Part shown: positions 47,914-59,700 of the stretch, one piece after another | How the letters are laid out: each line of letters opens with the position of its first letter | Position numbering within the stretch: position 1 is the first letter of the stretch | Assembly: GCA_009733775.1 (NCBI GenBank) | Contig: WOGZ01000056.1 | Coordinates: forward strand, 62,001-126,000 | Source: Alectoria sarmentosa | Taxonomy: Eukaryota > Ascomycota > Lecanoromycetes > Lecanorales > Parmeliaceae | Reading direction: 5' to 3' | Length of the DNA stretch: 64,000 nucleotides | Notes under the pieces: generated by a model | The model's database searches: none | What the model was told of the DNA's origin: nothing | The model's input: the letters and a program-made list of their open reading frames with translations, nothing else | Program-made: the position numbers and the translations under genes

Positions 47914-47952
47914 GGAGACTAGAGACTGGAGACTGGAGACTGGAGACTGGAG
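47914..47952. repeat. GGAGACT tandem repeat
   Basis: Five to six copies of a 7-bp unit (GGAGACT), the first two slightly diverged, in the veA upstream region. Confidence 0.85.
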
Positions 47953-48025
47953 TTGACCAGTGACGAAAATTTGGACCGGGCCCCAATCTTCCCTTCCCCT
48001 AGATTTCCCGCCAAAAGCTTAATTA

Positions 48026-48065
48026 CTCACAAGCCTCTCACAAGCTCACAAGCTCACAAGCTCAC
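48026..48065. repeat. CTCACAAG tandem repeat
   Basis: About five copies of an 8-bp unit (CTCACAAG), the second interrupted by CCT, in the veA upstream region. Confidence 0.8.
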
Positions 48066-49869
48066 CAAACAATTTAAAGCTCAGAAATCGTTTTGGCAGA
48101 TTGCAACGACACTCACACGACGAGCATATCGCGTTGGAAATGAAATACCTAACTGAAATAATTAAAAAGCGAAATGGAAATCAAAAGTAAAGGGAGAGGT
48201 AATTTTGGGATTATCGGATTATGGCATGTAAAATAATGCATTTGGCAAGTCGGAGAAGCGAGAAGGGGAGAGGGGAGCCGATCAGCACTCAGCAGGAGTT
48301 AGCTGCAAGCCTGCAAGCCTGCACACCTCACACCCACGCAGTGCCCAGCTACATCCAATCAGAGACGCCGGAGAAGGCAGAGAAGTGACTATCGCAGTTC
48401 TGGGATAAAGCAGCCTGGAATTCTGGGAGAGGCGCAGGCACTACGTGACGCTACGACAGGTTCCCACTGAACAATCGTTTGGGGACCACTTCCCGTTAAA
48501 TCCAGGAAATGTCACTTGCCTTGCCCACCAATCATGCCACTCACCCGTCAGATGGGAGTGAGTGGGAACGCTAACGTGCGCAGGGGTTTTTCCTTGGGAA
48601 AAACGCCACTGAGTCATTCAAGTATCATCGCAATATCGAAACAGCTCCCGCCCGCTCACCATCGTAGGGCGGAGGCTTTGGCAATTGATAGCCTTCGTCT
48701 TCATTCGGCATGCCAGGAACTAAAAGAGAAACAGAAAAAGGAATCGAGCGAAAGGAAAGAAATGAACTTCTGGCGTGAGCATGAATGTTACTCTATTATT
48801 GCGGTGGAAATCGCGCCATGCTTTTTAGTTCAAATCCCCCAGTTATCATCAGAACGCCGTCTACTGACAGGAAGTGTAGATCAGACGGGAAGTCATCTCG
48901 CTCTTTTCACCCCTCAAACCAACAGACCAGCGAGTCAGTCAGATCGACGTGACGGGGTTTCGACTCTCGCTCCATGCAACCAATATTTTAGGTCTTCACT
49001 GGCCGCATAGTGAGCCACCCAATGATATATCAGACACCACTACGCGGTTCGGCGGATCTGTGACAACAGCGCAAGAAGACCATGAAGCAGCTGCATGACG
49101 CCACGCTCATGTCCATCACGGAAATATGATGGACACTAACTAAGACCCGGTAGGCATACCTGTTTGGTGGTCAGTTTTGGCGAGGATGGGGCAATACCTA
49201 GGGTGCTAGGTAATGATAATGAAAAGGGTAGTTAAGAAAAACAGACTATAAGCCTTAACATACTGTAGCTAAAGACTTGGGATGATCTGCCTGTTCAAAG
49301 GGAAGTTTGGGGTGGAATTTCAAGGATCCTGGCGAATGAGTTAGGAGTAGCCCCTTCTGTACCCCCAAGGAATGGTGGAAATGGGGGGGAGGAAATCCTC
49401 CGTCAACAGGGGCGAAGCTATGACGATAGTGCGTGCTGTACAGGGAAACACGGCGAGAAAGATGGAAGGGTCAGTAGGTAGCATTCAAACTAGTGAGAAG
49501 AGTTGGAGGCAGACTGTAAGCAAGCAAAAGCTTTTACTCTAACGAAGTCGTGGAAAAGTCCGAGTGGGCGCATCGCATCGCATAAGGATTCCAACATAGT
49601 CAAACTCTATCCAACCCACCAAAAGTCCGCCAAGATTTCGGATAACAGCCTGGAGGGCTGCCCGGACAACGCGCTTGAAAGTGTTTCGGAGCAGCGCCTG
49701 TTCAAGCCCGATATGGGGCTTGATACCCGTACCACGCCCGAAAGACGTCCCAAAACCCCATCTACGCGCTCGCAGGAAAAGTTCTAGGGTCGCCTTCCGA
49801 ACGTAGGGTTAGAGCTACTACTAGCGCTATCCATGACTGTTGGTGCCGACCTCCATATTGGAGTATTAT

Positions 49870-49891
49870 TTTTCTTCTTCTTCTTCTTCTT
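49870..49891. repeat. CTT microsatellite
   Basis: Seven CTT triplets with flanking T, in non-coding DNA. Confidence 0.85.
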
Positions 49892-51343
49892 GCCATGAGT
49901 GTTGCAGTGTGAGGTAATTTGTTATGTACCGTGTTTACTTATTCCGACATTTATTAAGCGCACTCCACCACCCCACAGTCAAATGACTGGAGATCCACTT
50001 GCTGCACCTGCTGCAGAAAGCCGTTAAACTATGGATCAGAGTGGTGGCATGTCTGGGTGGTGTCATCGGACCGACCTTCCCCTCTTCTCAACCTGCTTTA
50101 GTGACCCCTGTGACTGTCCACTCAGCACCACTCGACCAACAAGAACAGGAAGCCAATCCCAAGTACCTAGGTAGCTGGCCCACTCGACAACCTCTTGCCT
50201 GCATGAATCTGACGGCAACATGCATCATCTACTGGCAAAATAGATCCTCTGTCTACGCATGCATGACATGCTAGTTAATCATTCGAGGTATAACTTCCAC
50301 TGCAGTCAAAGTGGGATTTGTATGCAAGGAATCATCAGATCGTCAACCTCGTTTCTCGGGACTTTTCGGGGGGAGGGGCTTGTTTGATTCGCAGTGCGGC
50401 TCATGTCGTGCAGCCCAGGTGGTAGATTATCCAACGCCCGCAATGAAGTCATCCAGGTTCTGTTGACCGCGTCCAGATGCCTCGCATAGCGAAAGCCGAC
50501 AATGAAAGGGCATCGATTCAAGGAAGCGATCCTTTAATCTTCTACAACTTATACTTTCTCATGGGATGAGGACAAGGGCATGGCGACGATAGAGAAGGCT
50601 TTAAAGAGATGGTGACAAATCAAGGAGATTACAGATGGCGGTTTGAGCGCTTCTTTTAGGATTCGAGGCATAGGCTGGCGGCAGCGAGCAAGAAGAGGGT
50701 CCCGGCCCACAAAAGCAGAGAGATTCACAGGATATTCGTTCAGTCATTTTTGACGTCTTTCTTCCAGGCGCATGCGAGAGAGAAGATGCTTGTAGAGTCT
50801 GGTAACACTGATCATTAATTGTTTTATCAAAGTAATCCGCCCTCAGTACCGTTCTCATGATGGACGCGTTGCCTTCAACATCTGTGTCTAGTCTCATCAC
50901 ACCGCTGTCGCCAACTGCAACGGTGTTGCGCGAGGCAACAGGACAGGACAAGACTGGCCTGGTGCGCATCTCTAATTCGTGAGTTTCTTCTCTGTGAACC
51001 TCTCAGACTTCCTATTTCACTGCGTTATGGGTCAAAGTTGAGAATGATTGTCAAAAGAATCCGAATAGCATGGTGTAGCGCATGTATTCGAACTGACTCA
51101 ACTTGCGACTACTGCACACATTGGAAGTTGACACAAAAGATGATGTTGGTTCCGCCTTTCTTGCGTTACGGAAATCCGCTAATAAACATTAGGGGACGAA
51201 AGGCTCAAATGGAAGATACCCAAACGAAAGGAGTATTCCCATAGTAGAACCCGAAACGCCGGAAACACCAACGTTGGTCGTATATCTAAGCCTTCATCTT
51301 TAAAGCTGATGTCGTTCTTCGTCAGCATCAAGTTCCTCGTCCG

Positions 51344-54300
51344 CTAAGCTATCGCAACCACACGCTTTTGAAAGCGATCCTGAGCATAGTGAAAAGCTTG
51401 GCGAGTGCCATGCAGCGCCTGCGGCACCCGATCTTTCAGCATCGCCACAAGAACCAGAACAAGAAGTGGTATCTGTTTCAGTGTTAGACAGTCAGAGGTA
51501 GCAATCCAACGACGATGGCTCACCCAAATAAAGAACAAATTGCGGTCTTTCCTCAACCTTTTGACTTTCATCGCGTGTGCATTTCTCAATTGCTCTGGTG
51601 TCAAAATACTACTGCCTATGTTGGCTGTCTCGATAGCAGAGGAGCTCTTCGTCTGATCGAAGGTGTCTTCGCACTTTCTGTCCATGAATGCATCCCCAGC
51701 TGCTCGAAGGGCAGATGTCTTCTTTTCGCTCAGATCACGTTGTGAGCCCTCTGGGTATATCTCGTCGTACGCTGGCGGTGATGAAGCCGCCCCAGTCAGG
51801 AGCTCCCACCAGTGATAATCGGTCTCTTTTGCAATTCCAGTGCTCCCGTTTGCTGTGTTCGGACGTGAATTGCGCTGAGGCACCAAGGAGCTTATTCGTC
51901 TGACGACAGGATACGCTTGGTAGTCTGGAAGGTTAGGAATTGGCGGCAATGCGGGAAGTTGCAGAGTTGGAAGCGTTTTATGCACAGTTTGTTGAAATTG
52001 CTGGATCTGGGCAGAAAGCTGGTCTCTCCAAGCGGACATCGCAGGATTCACGGCAAGAAAGGACGTCGTTGAGGCAAGATTGCCCTGAGTAGGATCGACC
52101 GGATATTGATGCTCGGTAGCAAAACTGTTGCGCCTTGAATGGGCCCAGATCTGAGCTGGTGTCACTGGCTGACTCCTGTAGGTTTCGGCCACGCTTTCGT
52201 CGCCCGATTCGTCGCCTGCAAATGGGCCGTTCCTTACGCCCGCAGAGACCACCCTTGAACGAGCTCCTTGAGAAGACTTGTACGACACTACACTGCTCGC
52301 TCGACTCAAATGCGAGATTGGAGTCGGCCCAGCGCTCCTAGATCGTGCATGATGGTCGAACGCATTGCTCGCGTCGCGAGCTTGTTGAGAGGTGGCCATA
52401 TCAGCTGGAATGTAACCATTCAGACTCCGCAAATTTGGGTCGCCGCCAGCGGAACGGAGTTTCCGAATGATTTTCGCATGACCACGGAGACAAGCCATAT
52501 GCATTGGAGTCATGCCATTGTTGTCTCGCAGATCTGGATTTGCTCCTCGTGCAAGAAGCCCAGCAGCCAGCCGGTAATGCCCGAGCGAGGCACTAAGATG
52601 CAACATGCTCTGGCCATTTGTCCCCCGGGTATTGAGTCTTGCTTGATAAGGGCTGTCATCCAGGTCTACAATGTCGAGACAGCTCAGCAACGCCGCCTCT
52701 AGGTCCATGATACCTGCCATGGCGGCATGAAAGGGGCCTGTATGGCGTTGTTGACCATTCTTTTGACTTGAACCACCCGCGAAAGACGAATTTGAGCCGA
52801 ACTGATTGATGATGTTTCGCGCAGCATTGCCAGCATCAGTCGCGTTGCCATTCCATTTGCGATTTATAAGAGCCAGGGCGTGTTTCATCAGCTCCTGCTC
52901 ATCATCGTCGACATATCTAAAGAAAGCCTGCTTGTTCGACGGTGAGGGGATGTATTTCTCGTAGTTATGTTTGAAAGTTACTGGCACCGTACCAGCTTCT
53001 AGAGCAGGAGGGACGAGGCAAACGAGAGCGCTCTCACCCCAGAATGTTGTCGTAGTTGCTTGGGCGTCACCAAACATCACTTCCAGGCCCTGGAGAAACC
53101 CACTTCCCAAGCACGTTACTTCAATACCCCCGGATTTGGATCCCTCTCCAGGGGTCAGCTTATGGATGACTGGAGCCCTATGAGGATTGGCAGCCCCTGG
53201 GACGGAATGTAGGGAATTTGTCAGCATTTGGGCATGGCTTTGGGGTATGCCGTTGCTCTGAGAGCCGAAAGTAGGGCTTGGGACCCGGCTTGGACGAACA
53301 GAACTCGGGGCAGAAAAAACCCCTGGAAAAGTCTGGAGATTTTCCACGCTCTGAGATCGTTGAGCGGAAGAAAAGAAGCTACTATCAGTTGTGGTTGGGG
53401 TAGGTGGATTTGTATTTAACTGTGAAGGCATCTGCGGCATTGGAAGCCCATGACTTGGAGCAGCAAAATTAGGCACGAAAGCTGGTATTCCACTGGAGCC
53501 TTGTGGAGTGGATTGAGTTGGGGAGCAGACGCCCAGGATGTGATTGTTTGGCGCAGGATTTTGCAGCTTGGTCATCGTCAAATCATTTCGGATCCTGCCA
53601 GATCCGCTGGCCTTCCGTTTCTTGTTGTGCTGTACTGAGGGCGCCGACGGAGACGCTTGACGTGAAAGATTTCTAGGTGTCAGAGTTGCCGACGTGGTCA
53701 GAGAAGAATTTTGTGGCATGGCAAAGGGACTCCTATGCTGTGGGTTGAAATGTTGCTGCATACCCTGCAGGTCTGTAGTCGAATAAGCATTTCGGAACGA
53801 CGCTGGGCCGTGATTCCCAGCGGGCACCTGTGAGAAGACTCCTGCTCCAGGGACTTGAGCATTGCCGGAGACGACCCCATTATTCGGAGGCATTGTGCCA
53901 GGTGGGGCGTGTGTTTTGTGGTCGTCCGTTATTACGATGGAATTTGTCATGGTCTGGGCGACAAGATTGTTTTGATAATCTTTGACGGTGAATATGACTC
54001 TGAAAAGGAGTCAGTGATACTGTGTAACAATGGCAATGGGGTTTGCACGCACTGAAAACCAATTTTCTCTTCCTGATGACGACAATAACAGGCAATACGC
54101 ATAGGGATGTCTACCTGCACCGCAGTTTCTGGGAATTGTGCATTTTGACCATAAGTGCCAGGACTCTGAGTGTTCTCTCCAACCTTTGGAGGCGATGGTT
54201 CCTGCCAATCTTTGACTTCCTGAGTATTGAAAACGATAGTCCTCCTCGCTTCATCTTTTTGCCATAGTTGCTCTTCCTCGACATTTTTCGTTTTCTTTCT

Positions 54301-55635
54301 GGCTGCCCGTTTTCGTTCTCTCTCGATGCATCCCATGCATATATGCACTGGTCCACCGTTGGCAGGTTTGTCCTCATCATTGTCTGAAGATGTAGTGTCA
54401 CCTGATGACGAACGGCGACCCTCTCTTTTCTCACTGGACAGAAGCGTAGCAGCCCGGGCAAATGCTCGCCCTCGCTTTGCCGGATCTTGCATAGCACTAG
54501 TACACACAAGCATAGCATGCAATTCCAGCATGTCAGGCAATTTCTCCGGAGTCGGCTTCGCCACTAGTTTTGACTTGGAGATAGTATGAGTCTGCAAGTG
54601 TACTTTCAATATTCCGGGCGGCACTGGATGCAAGGTCAATTTGACAGGGATTTGGGTCTCGACGCGTGACTTCGGTGGAAGCGGGTGCACGTGGAGCATA
54701 GGCGGGTAAGCGGGACCCGAAATGGGAGCAGGCGAGGCGAAAGGCATAGCCACGGCAGGCTGCTGGAAGACAGATGGTTGAGTTGGGCTAAAGGCGTTGA
54801 CAGGCCCAGCAGCACTGCTGCATGGCCAGTTCTGCGTTTGAGAGGGCTCGCTCAACATGGCGCCATTTATGTACTGGCCGGTAAAGTCCATAGACGACCC
54901 TCTTGTATGGCCTACAGCCGGTGGCCAGTCGCCTTGGTTCTTTATCATGGATGACAGCGGAGATGTCTCACGCGAGCTCTAGGGATCAAGCATAGTTTAG
55001 CTTCGAATTCGCGTAATAACGCTTTTTCAACTATGACTTACCTTTGACACTGCCGGATAGGGCCCGAATCCATGGGTAAATCCGGCGTTTAGAGAGGACC
55101 GATAAGGCATCTTGATGGATCGGACTGATGAAGGTCTGAAAGCTGGTTTTGTATCCGAGAAGGGATTGGGACTACTTGCGGCACTATCGAAGTCGAAGTG
55201 ACACTCCATAGCACGGTTGCTGAGGTCAACGTCCGTGGCAGGCGAGGACTCGTCGCTCGTCTGATCTTCCATACCTGCGCCTATAAGGATCCCATTCGTC
55301 GAAGCATCACCATCCCCAGCCAGCGCTCCAGACCGAGAGGAGTCGGAAGAGTGATTCCGCTTGTGTTGGTTGTGCGAGGAATCAGACGCGGAGGAGGATT
55401 CTGGGGACTGGGAAAATGTGGAACCCATGAATCGCTGCTTGACTGCCTGACTGCCGTTGGACTTGCCAGGTACTGGTGACGCCCCAATGGGGTTGTTCCA
55501 GAAGCCTGGAGAGTCGAATTGGAGTTCTGGGAACTCGAGTCCCCCTTCTTCCATTACATCGTTCATGTTGGCGTCGAAGATTTGAGGCTCGTCAAACTGG
55601 GGCAAAAAAGGGAATGGATCGTTGTCGAATTCCAT
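51344..55635 (-). CDS. MGA2: Mga2/Spt23-type membrane-anchored transcription factor
   Basis: Four exons: 55635-55042, 54978-54053, 53999-51524 and 51472-51344, giving 1374 aa. The N-terminal 200 residues are acidic and Ser-rich (activation-type). Exon 2 contains MLHVHPLPPKSRVETQIPVKL, a conserved DNA-binding-associated block, and CMGCIERERKRAARKK. An IPT/TIG domain lies at about 783-870 (APVIHKLTPGEGSKSGG .. VTCLGSGFLQGLEVMFG), and ankyrin repeats at about 970-1045 (SMLHLSASLGHYRLAAGLL; GMTPMHMACLRGHAKII). The last intron (51 nt) falls immediately before the transmembrane helix IPLLVLVLVAML (about 1333-1344), close to the C-terminus. This is the order found in yeast Mga2/Spt23: an ER-anchored precursor whose helix senses lipid packing and which is cut by the proteasome to switch on desaturase genes. 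Confident by architecture. Confidence 0.92.
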
Positions 55636-56360
55636 TAGTCTGCGGACGACGTGGTCGTTTGACCCACAAAATTGGCGACGAGGGCAGTCCTTGTCGTCCG
55701 TTTCTTGGTAGTCCTGTGCGAATTATAATTATTGACCCGCTGGGTTGAACAAGCGGATCAAAATGTTATCCTCTAATTGCAGTCTTCGAGTTCTCCTGGA
55801 CGTCGCTTTCTCCGCAATCGCAGCCCCCCACTTTCAGAGTGCACACACCCTGCCGAGGACAACTATGTTATTTCATAGCCATATGAGAAGGCCAGGAAAT
55901 GACGAGATAGAAGACGCAACGCTAACCAAGCCAGGTGCAAAATGATTCTCTACACGATAAATGAGAAGTTATGTGATAGATCGGAGCCTGCCTAAAGAGT
56001 AGTAAGAATACAACTCGGAGTTCGCGCAAACGTGGAGAAAACCGCTAGGGTAGTTTAAGTAGCGCTATCTGGAGCCTTGGCGTTATCACAAAAATGAGCC
56101 GAGCGAGCCTCGGAGTCTTCCGCATGGCTTTCTGTACCCCTAACTTCACGTATACGACCTAAAATACCTACGTGAATAAGACGCTGAAAATAAACTTCGA
56201 GGCAGAAGATATCGAGCCGACACTGTAACGTTAAAAAGGTTGTCATTTTGAGGTATTCTACCATGAGCTGTTGCAGGCATTCAGGTATGACTACGTTTGC
56301 AGTGGATTTACAGCGGTCATCGTTCCTCGGAGTCGAAAAAAAGTTGAACTGAAAATGTTT
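55636..56360. other. Upstream region of the Mga2-type gene
   Basis: No coding sequence supported. Normal base composition persists up to the repeat that begins at 56361. Confidence 0.5.
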
Positions 56361-56780
56361 TGTTAGACTCAGTAAATCAGACCTTTTGTGGGAGGTGACG
56401 GAACAATCGAAATTTGGTGGCCTCCCACAGGGGTTTGAGTAGGAAACCGTGCCAAGCCTCGTTTTTTGATGAAGTTAACCGATATGAAAATATTTCGGGA
56501 CTGTTCCGACCCCAAGCGACCCCGGAACTACATACCCGAAGCGACCTTAAAAGAACTTCAAATATTTAATATTTCAACGTATTATTACGCAACAACCGAA
56601 TTATTAAAATAAATAAAACTTAAAAATCATAATTATAATATAAAGAATGTAAATATATCGAAATTTTGAAATTTATAATTCGAAAATACGTTTTAAAATT
56701 AAACTTTTAATTATTTTTTTAATTTTATTAAAAAAAATATAACTTTTAAAATCATAATATATTTATAATTAAGTAACTTT
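56361..56780 (+). repeat. Direct repeat copy A (LTR-like), little mutated at its left end
   Basis: Begins TGTTAGACTC, the TG start common to long terminal repeats, and carries a perfect inverted pair TGTGGGAGG (56387-56395) and CCTCCCACA (56421-56429). The first 200 bp keep a normal C+G level; from about 56550 it becomes A+T-rich. It aligns to 57434-57775 at an offset of 1072, increasing to 1082 after a 10-bp length change near 57605-57625; a further piece present in A but not B lies near 56650-56735. The right end is uncertain. Confidence 0.75.
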
Positions 56781-59700
56781 TTATATATATATTAAATTAT
56801 TAATAATTATGTTATATTATAATATAATATATATTATATAAAAATTATTAAAAGTAAAAAATAATATAAAAATTTATATTATATTTTTCACAAAATTAAT
56901 CGACTCAAATTTTATTCAAATTTGATATAATATTTTTTGAAATATAATAAATCGATATATATATTTTTTGAAATTTTAAAGACGAAGATTATTGAAAAAA
57001 AAAATGAATTTATATTAATTTAATATTTTATTTTAAACATTTTACATTAATTAAACAATTAAATTTATAATAAATCGAAAAAAAAATCGAATTTTATAAT
57101 ATTTATTTAATAAAGTTTTTATATAATATTTATTTATTAAACGTTATAATAAAAATTATATTTAAAAGAAATAAAGATATTTGAATAACGATTAATTTAA
57201 TATAAGATTTTTATATAAAATAACGATTATGATACGCTTTACAATGTTTTTTACTTAGACTTTATAAAAGAGATATATCGTAATTTCACTCGAAAAATTA
57301 GTTTTTTCATTACATTATTAATTTATTATTAATTATTATTTAATTTATCAACTTTTTTAAAGTTTAAAGTATTAAATATAATATTTTATGCTTTCAATCG
57401 AGTTAACGTTATTTAAATTAAATAATCTCGTAAATTAAATTTAATAAATTAAATCTTTTATAAAAAGTAACGAAACAATCGAAATTTAATAACTTTTTAT
57501 AAAAGTTTAAATAAAAAATCGTGTTAAATCTCGTTTTTTAATAAAATAATCGATATAAAAAAATTTAAAACTATTTTAATTTTAAGCGATTTCGAAATTA
57601 TATATTTCGAAATTATCTCGAAGCGATTTTAAAAAAACTTTAAATATTTAATATTTTAACGTATTATTACGCAATAATCAAATTATTAAAATAAATAAAA
57701 TTTGAAAATTATAATTATAATATAAAAAATTATAATTTTTAAAATAATATTATATTTATAATTAAATAAATTAAGATTTATAAATTAAATTCATGATATT
57801 TAAGATAAATAAAGACGAAACGAATATAAATAACGTCGATTAAGCGAACTTTACTTACTTTTTATATATATATAATTTATTTTTATTATTATATAAAAAA
57901 CATTTACTTAATAATCTTATTTTTAATATATTTAATCGAATAATTCGATTATCTTTTCGATAAATCGCTTAAAATTATAATAAATAAAATAACTTTATTA
58001 AAAATTCGATTTAAGATTATATATAATTAATTATAAGCGAAGATCTTCGCTTATAAATATAAATCGATTTGTTATAAAAATTAATTTTGCGATTTATTAA
58101 ATATTATATTAAAAATTAAGCGAATTAAATATTAATTTCGTTAAAAGAAAATATATAAATTGTTCGAATTCGGCGAAGTAAAAAATATGCGTGATATATA
58201 ATAACGTTTATCGTTACATTCGCTTTTAAGAATATAATAATCGAATATTTTAAATTTAATATATTTAATTTATAAATCTATTTCATTATATAAGTTTTAT
58301 AATTATTATATAATTCTTTTTCAACTTTGAATAATGAAATAATAAAAAAGTTAATTTAAAAACGTTTATTAATTCGATAAATAAAAAAATGTTATCTTTT
58401 TCGTCAACGATTTAATCACGATTAATACACATTATTTTGATTTTAAGAAATTTATTAAAAGTTTAATTATTAAATCGGGCGACGTTTTTGTTAAAAATGT
58501 AAAAAATCGTCTTAAAGATATAAAAGTTAAATATTTAATGTAAATTCAGATCGCGATAAATAGTATTAATAAATCTGTGATAGTATTATTTAATAATTAA
58601 TTAATAAATTAATTAATAATCTTTCGTTTTTTTATATTTATTAAAATTTTATTATTTATATTTAAAAAATCATTTGCGAATATTTTTATATTAATACGAT
58701 TTTGCTTAATTGAATTCGAATTGCGAAATTTTATATTTTTTATAAACTTGAGAATTTGAATGTAATTTCATAAATATGAGATTTTTAAAATAAATATAAT
58801 AATATATTTCAATTCGACGCTTTTAATAATTAATAAAATTTAATAAAAGTTTTCGCAAAAATATATAATTATGTTATTAAACGATTTAAGATTTTTACGA
58901 ATGTTTTAAAATATATAATTAATAATCTCGATATTATAACGATTTTGCATTGAAATTTCGTTTTAAAAAAAATTTAATTATATATAATAATTCGATTAAA
59001 TCGAATTTATTTATAATATCGTAAAAATTAAATTATAATATTTAAAAAAATCTTAAAATAAAAGAAAGCGATATAACATTTTTGAAAAAAAAAAATGAAA
59101 ACGATGTTTGAAAAAGTTATAATAATTATTATTTTAAAGATCTCTCGTATTTTTCGTAAAACGATATTTTAAGATATAATTTTGTTAATATTCTCATAAT
59201 CGTTTAAAAAAAAGTTAATTATTAAAAAAAACATCGCGTTTTAAATAACGTTTATAATTATCGTTTAATTATTATTAAAATTCGTTTATATTTGTTTTTA
59301 AATATTCGTTTAATAAAAACGTTTTTCGCGTAAAAAACGATTACGTTTTTTATTATAATGTTATTTATAATTATATTATATTCTTAATAAATTAAAATCG
59401 TTAATTAAATTAATATTTTTTATAAAATTGAAATTGTCTTTTTTTAAACGAATTTAAATTAAATAAAGATAAAAGTTTTCAATAACAATTTATTTCGTTT
59501 ATATATTATCTAATAAAACGAAGTTTTGATAATAAATTTAAAAAATATATATATAATCGTTAGAGAATTTAGGTAAAAAGATATATTAATTGTAAAATAA
59601 AATAAAAGAAACTGCGAATAAATAAAAGAAAAATACGTTTAACGAGATTACTTTTAATAAAAGAAAAAAAGAAACATTATATTAAAAAAAGTGATAATGT

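Larger units (their letters stand above)
47392..51343. other. 4-kb gene-free region upstream of veA
   Basis: No supported gene on either strand in nearly 4 kb between the veA start and the end of the Mga2-type gene. It holds several short tandem repeats (47914-47952, 48026-48065, 49870-49891), an A+T-rich patch near 47850-47900, and scattered open frames with no domain. It probably includes a long veA 5' leader or control region. Confidence 0.5.

Noticed and set aside
57434..57775. Calling the repeat pair the two LTRs of one intact retrotransposon
   Set aside because: They are only about 1.07 kb apart, too close for a full internal region, and differ greatly in mutation load; a nested or tandem arrangement is as likely.
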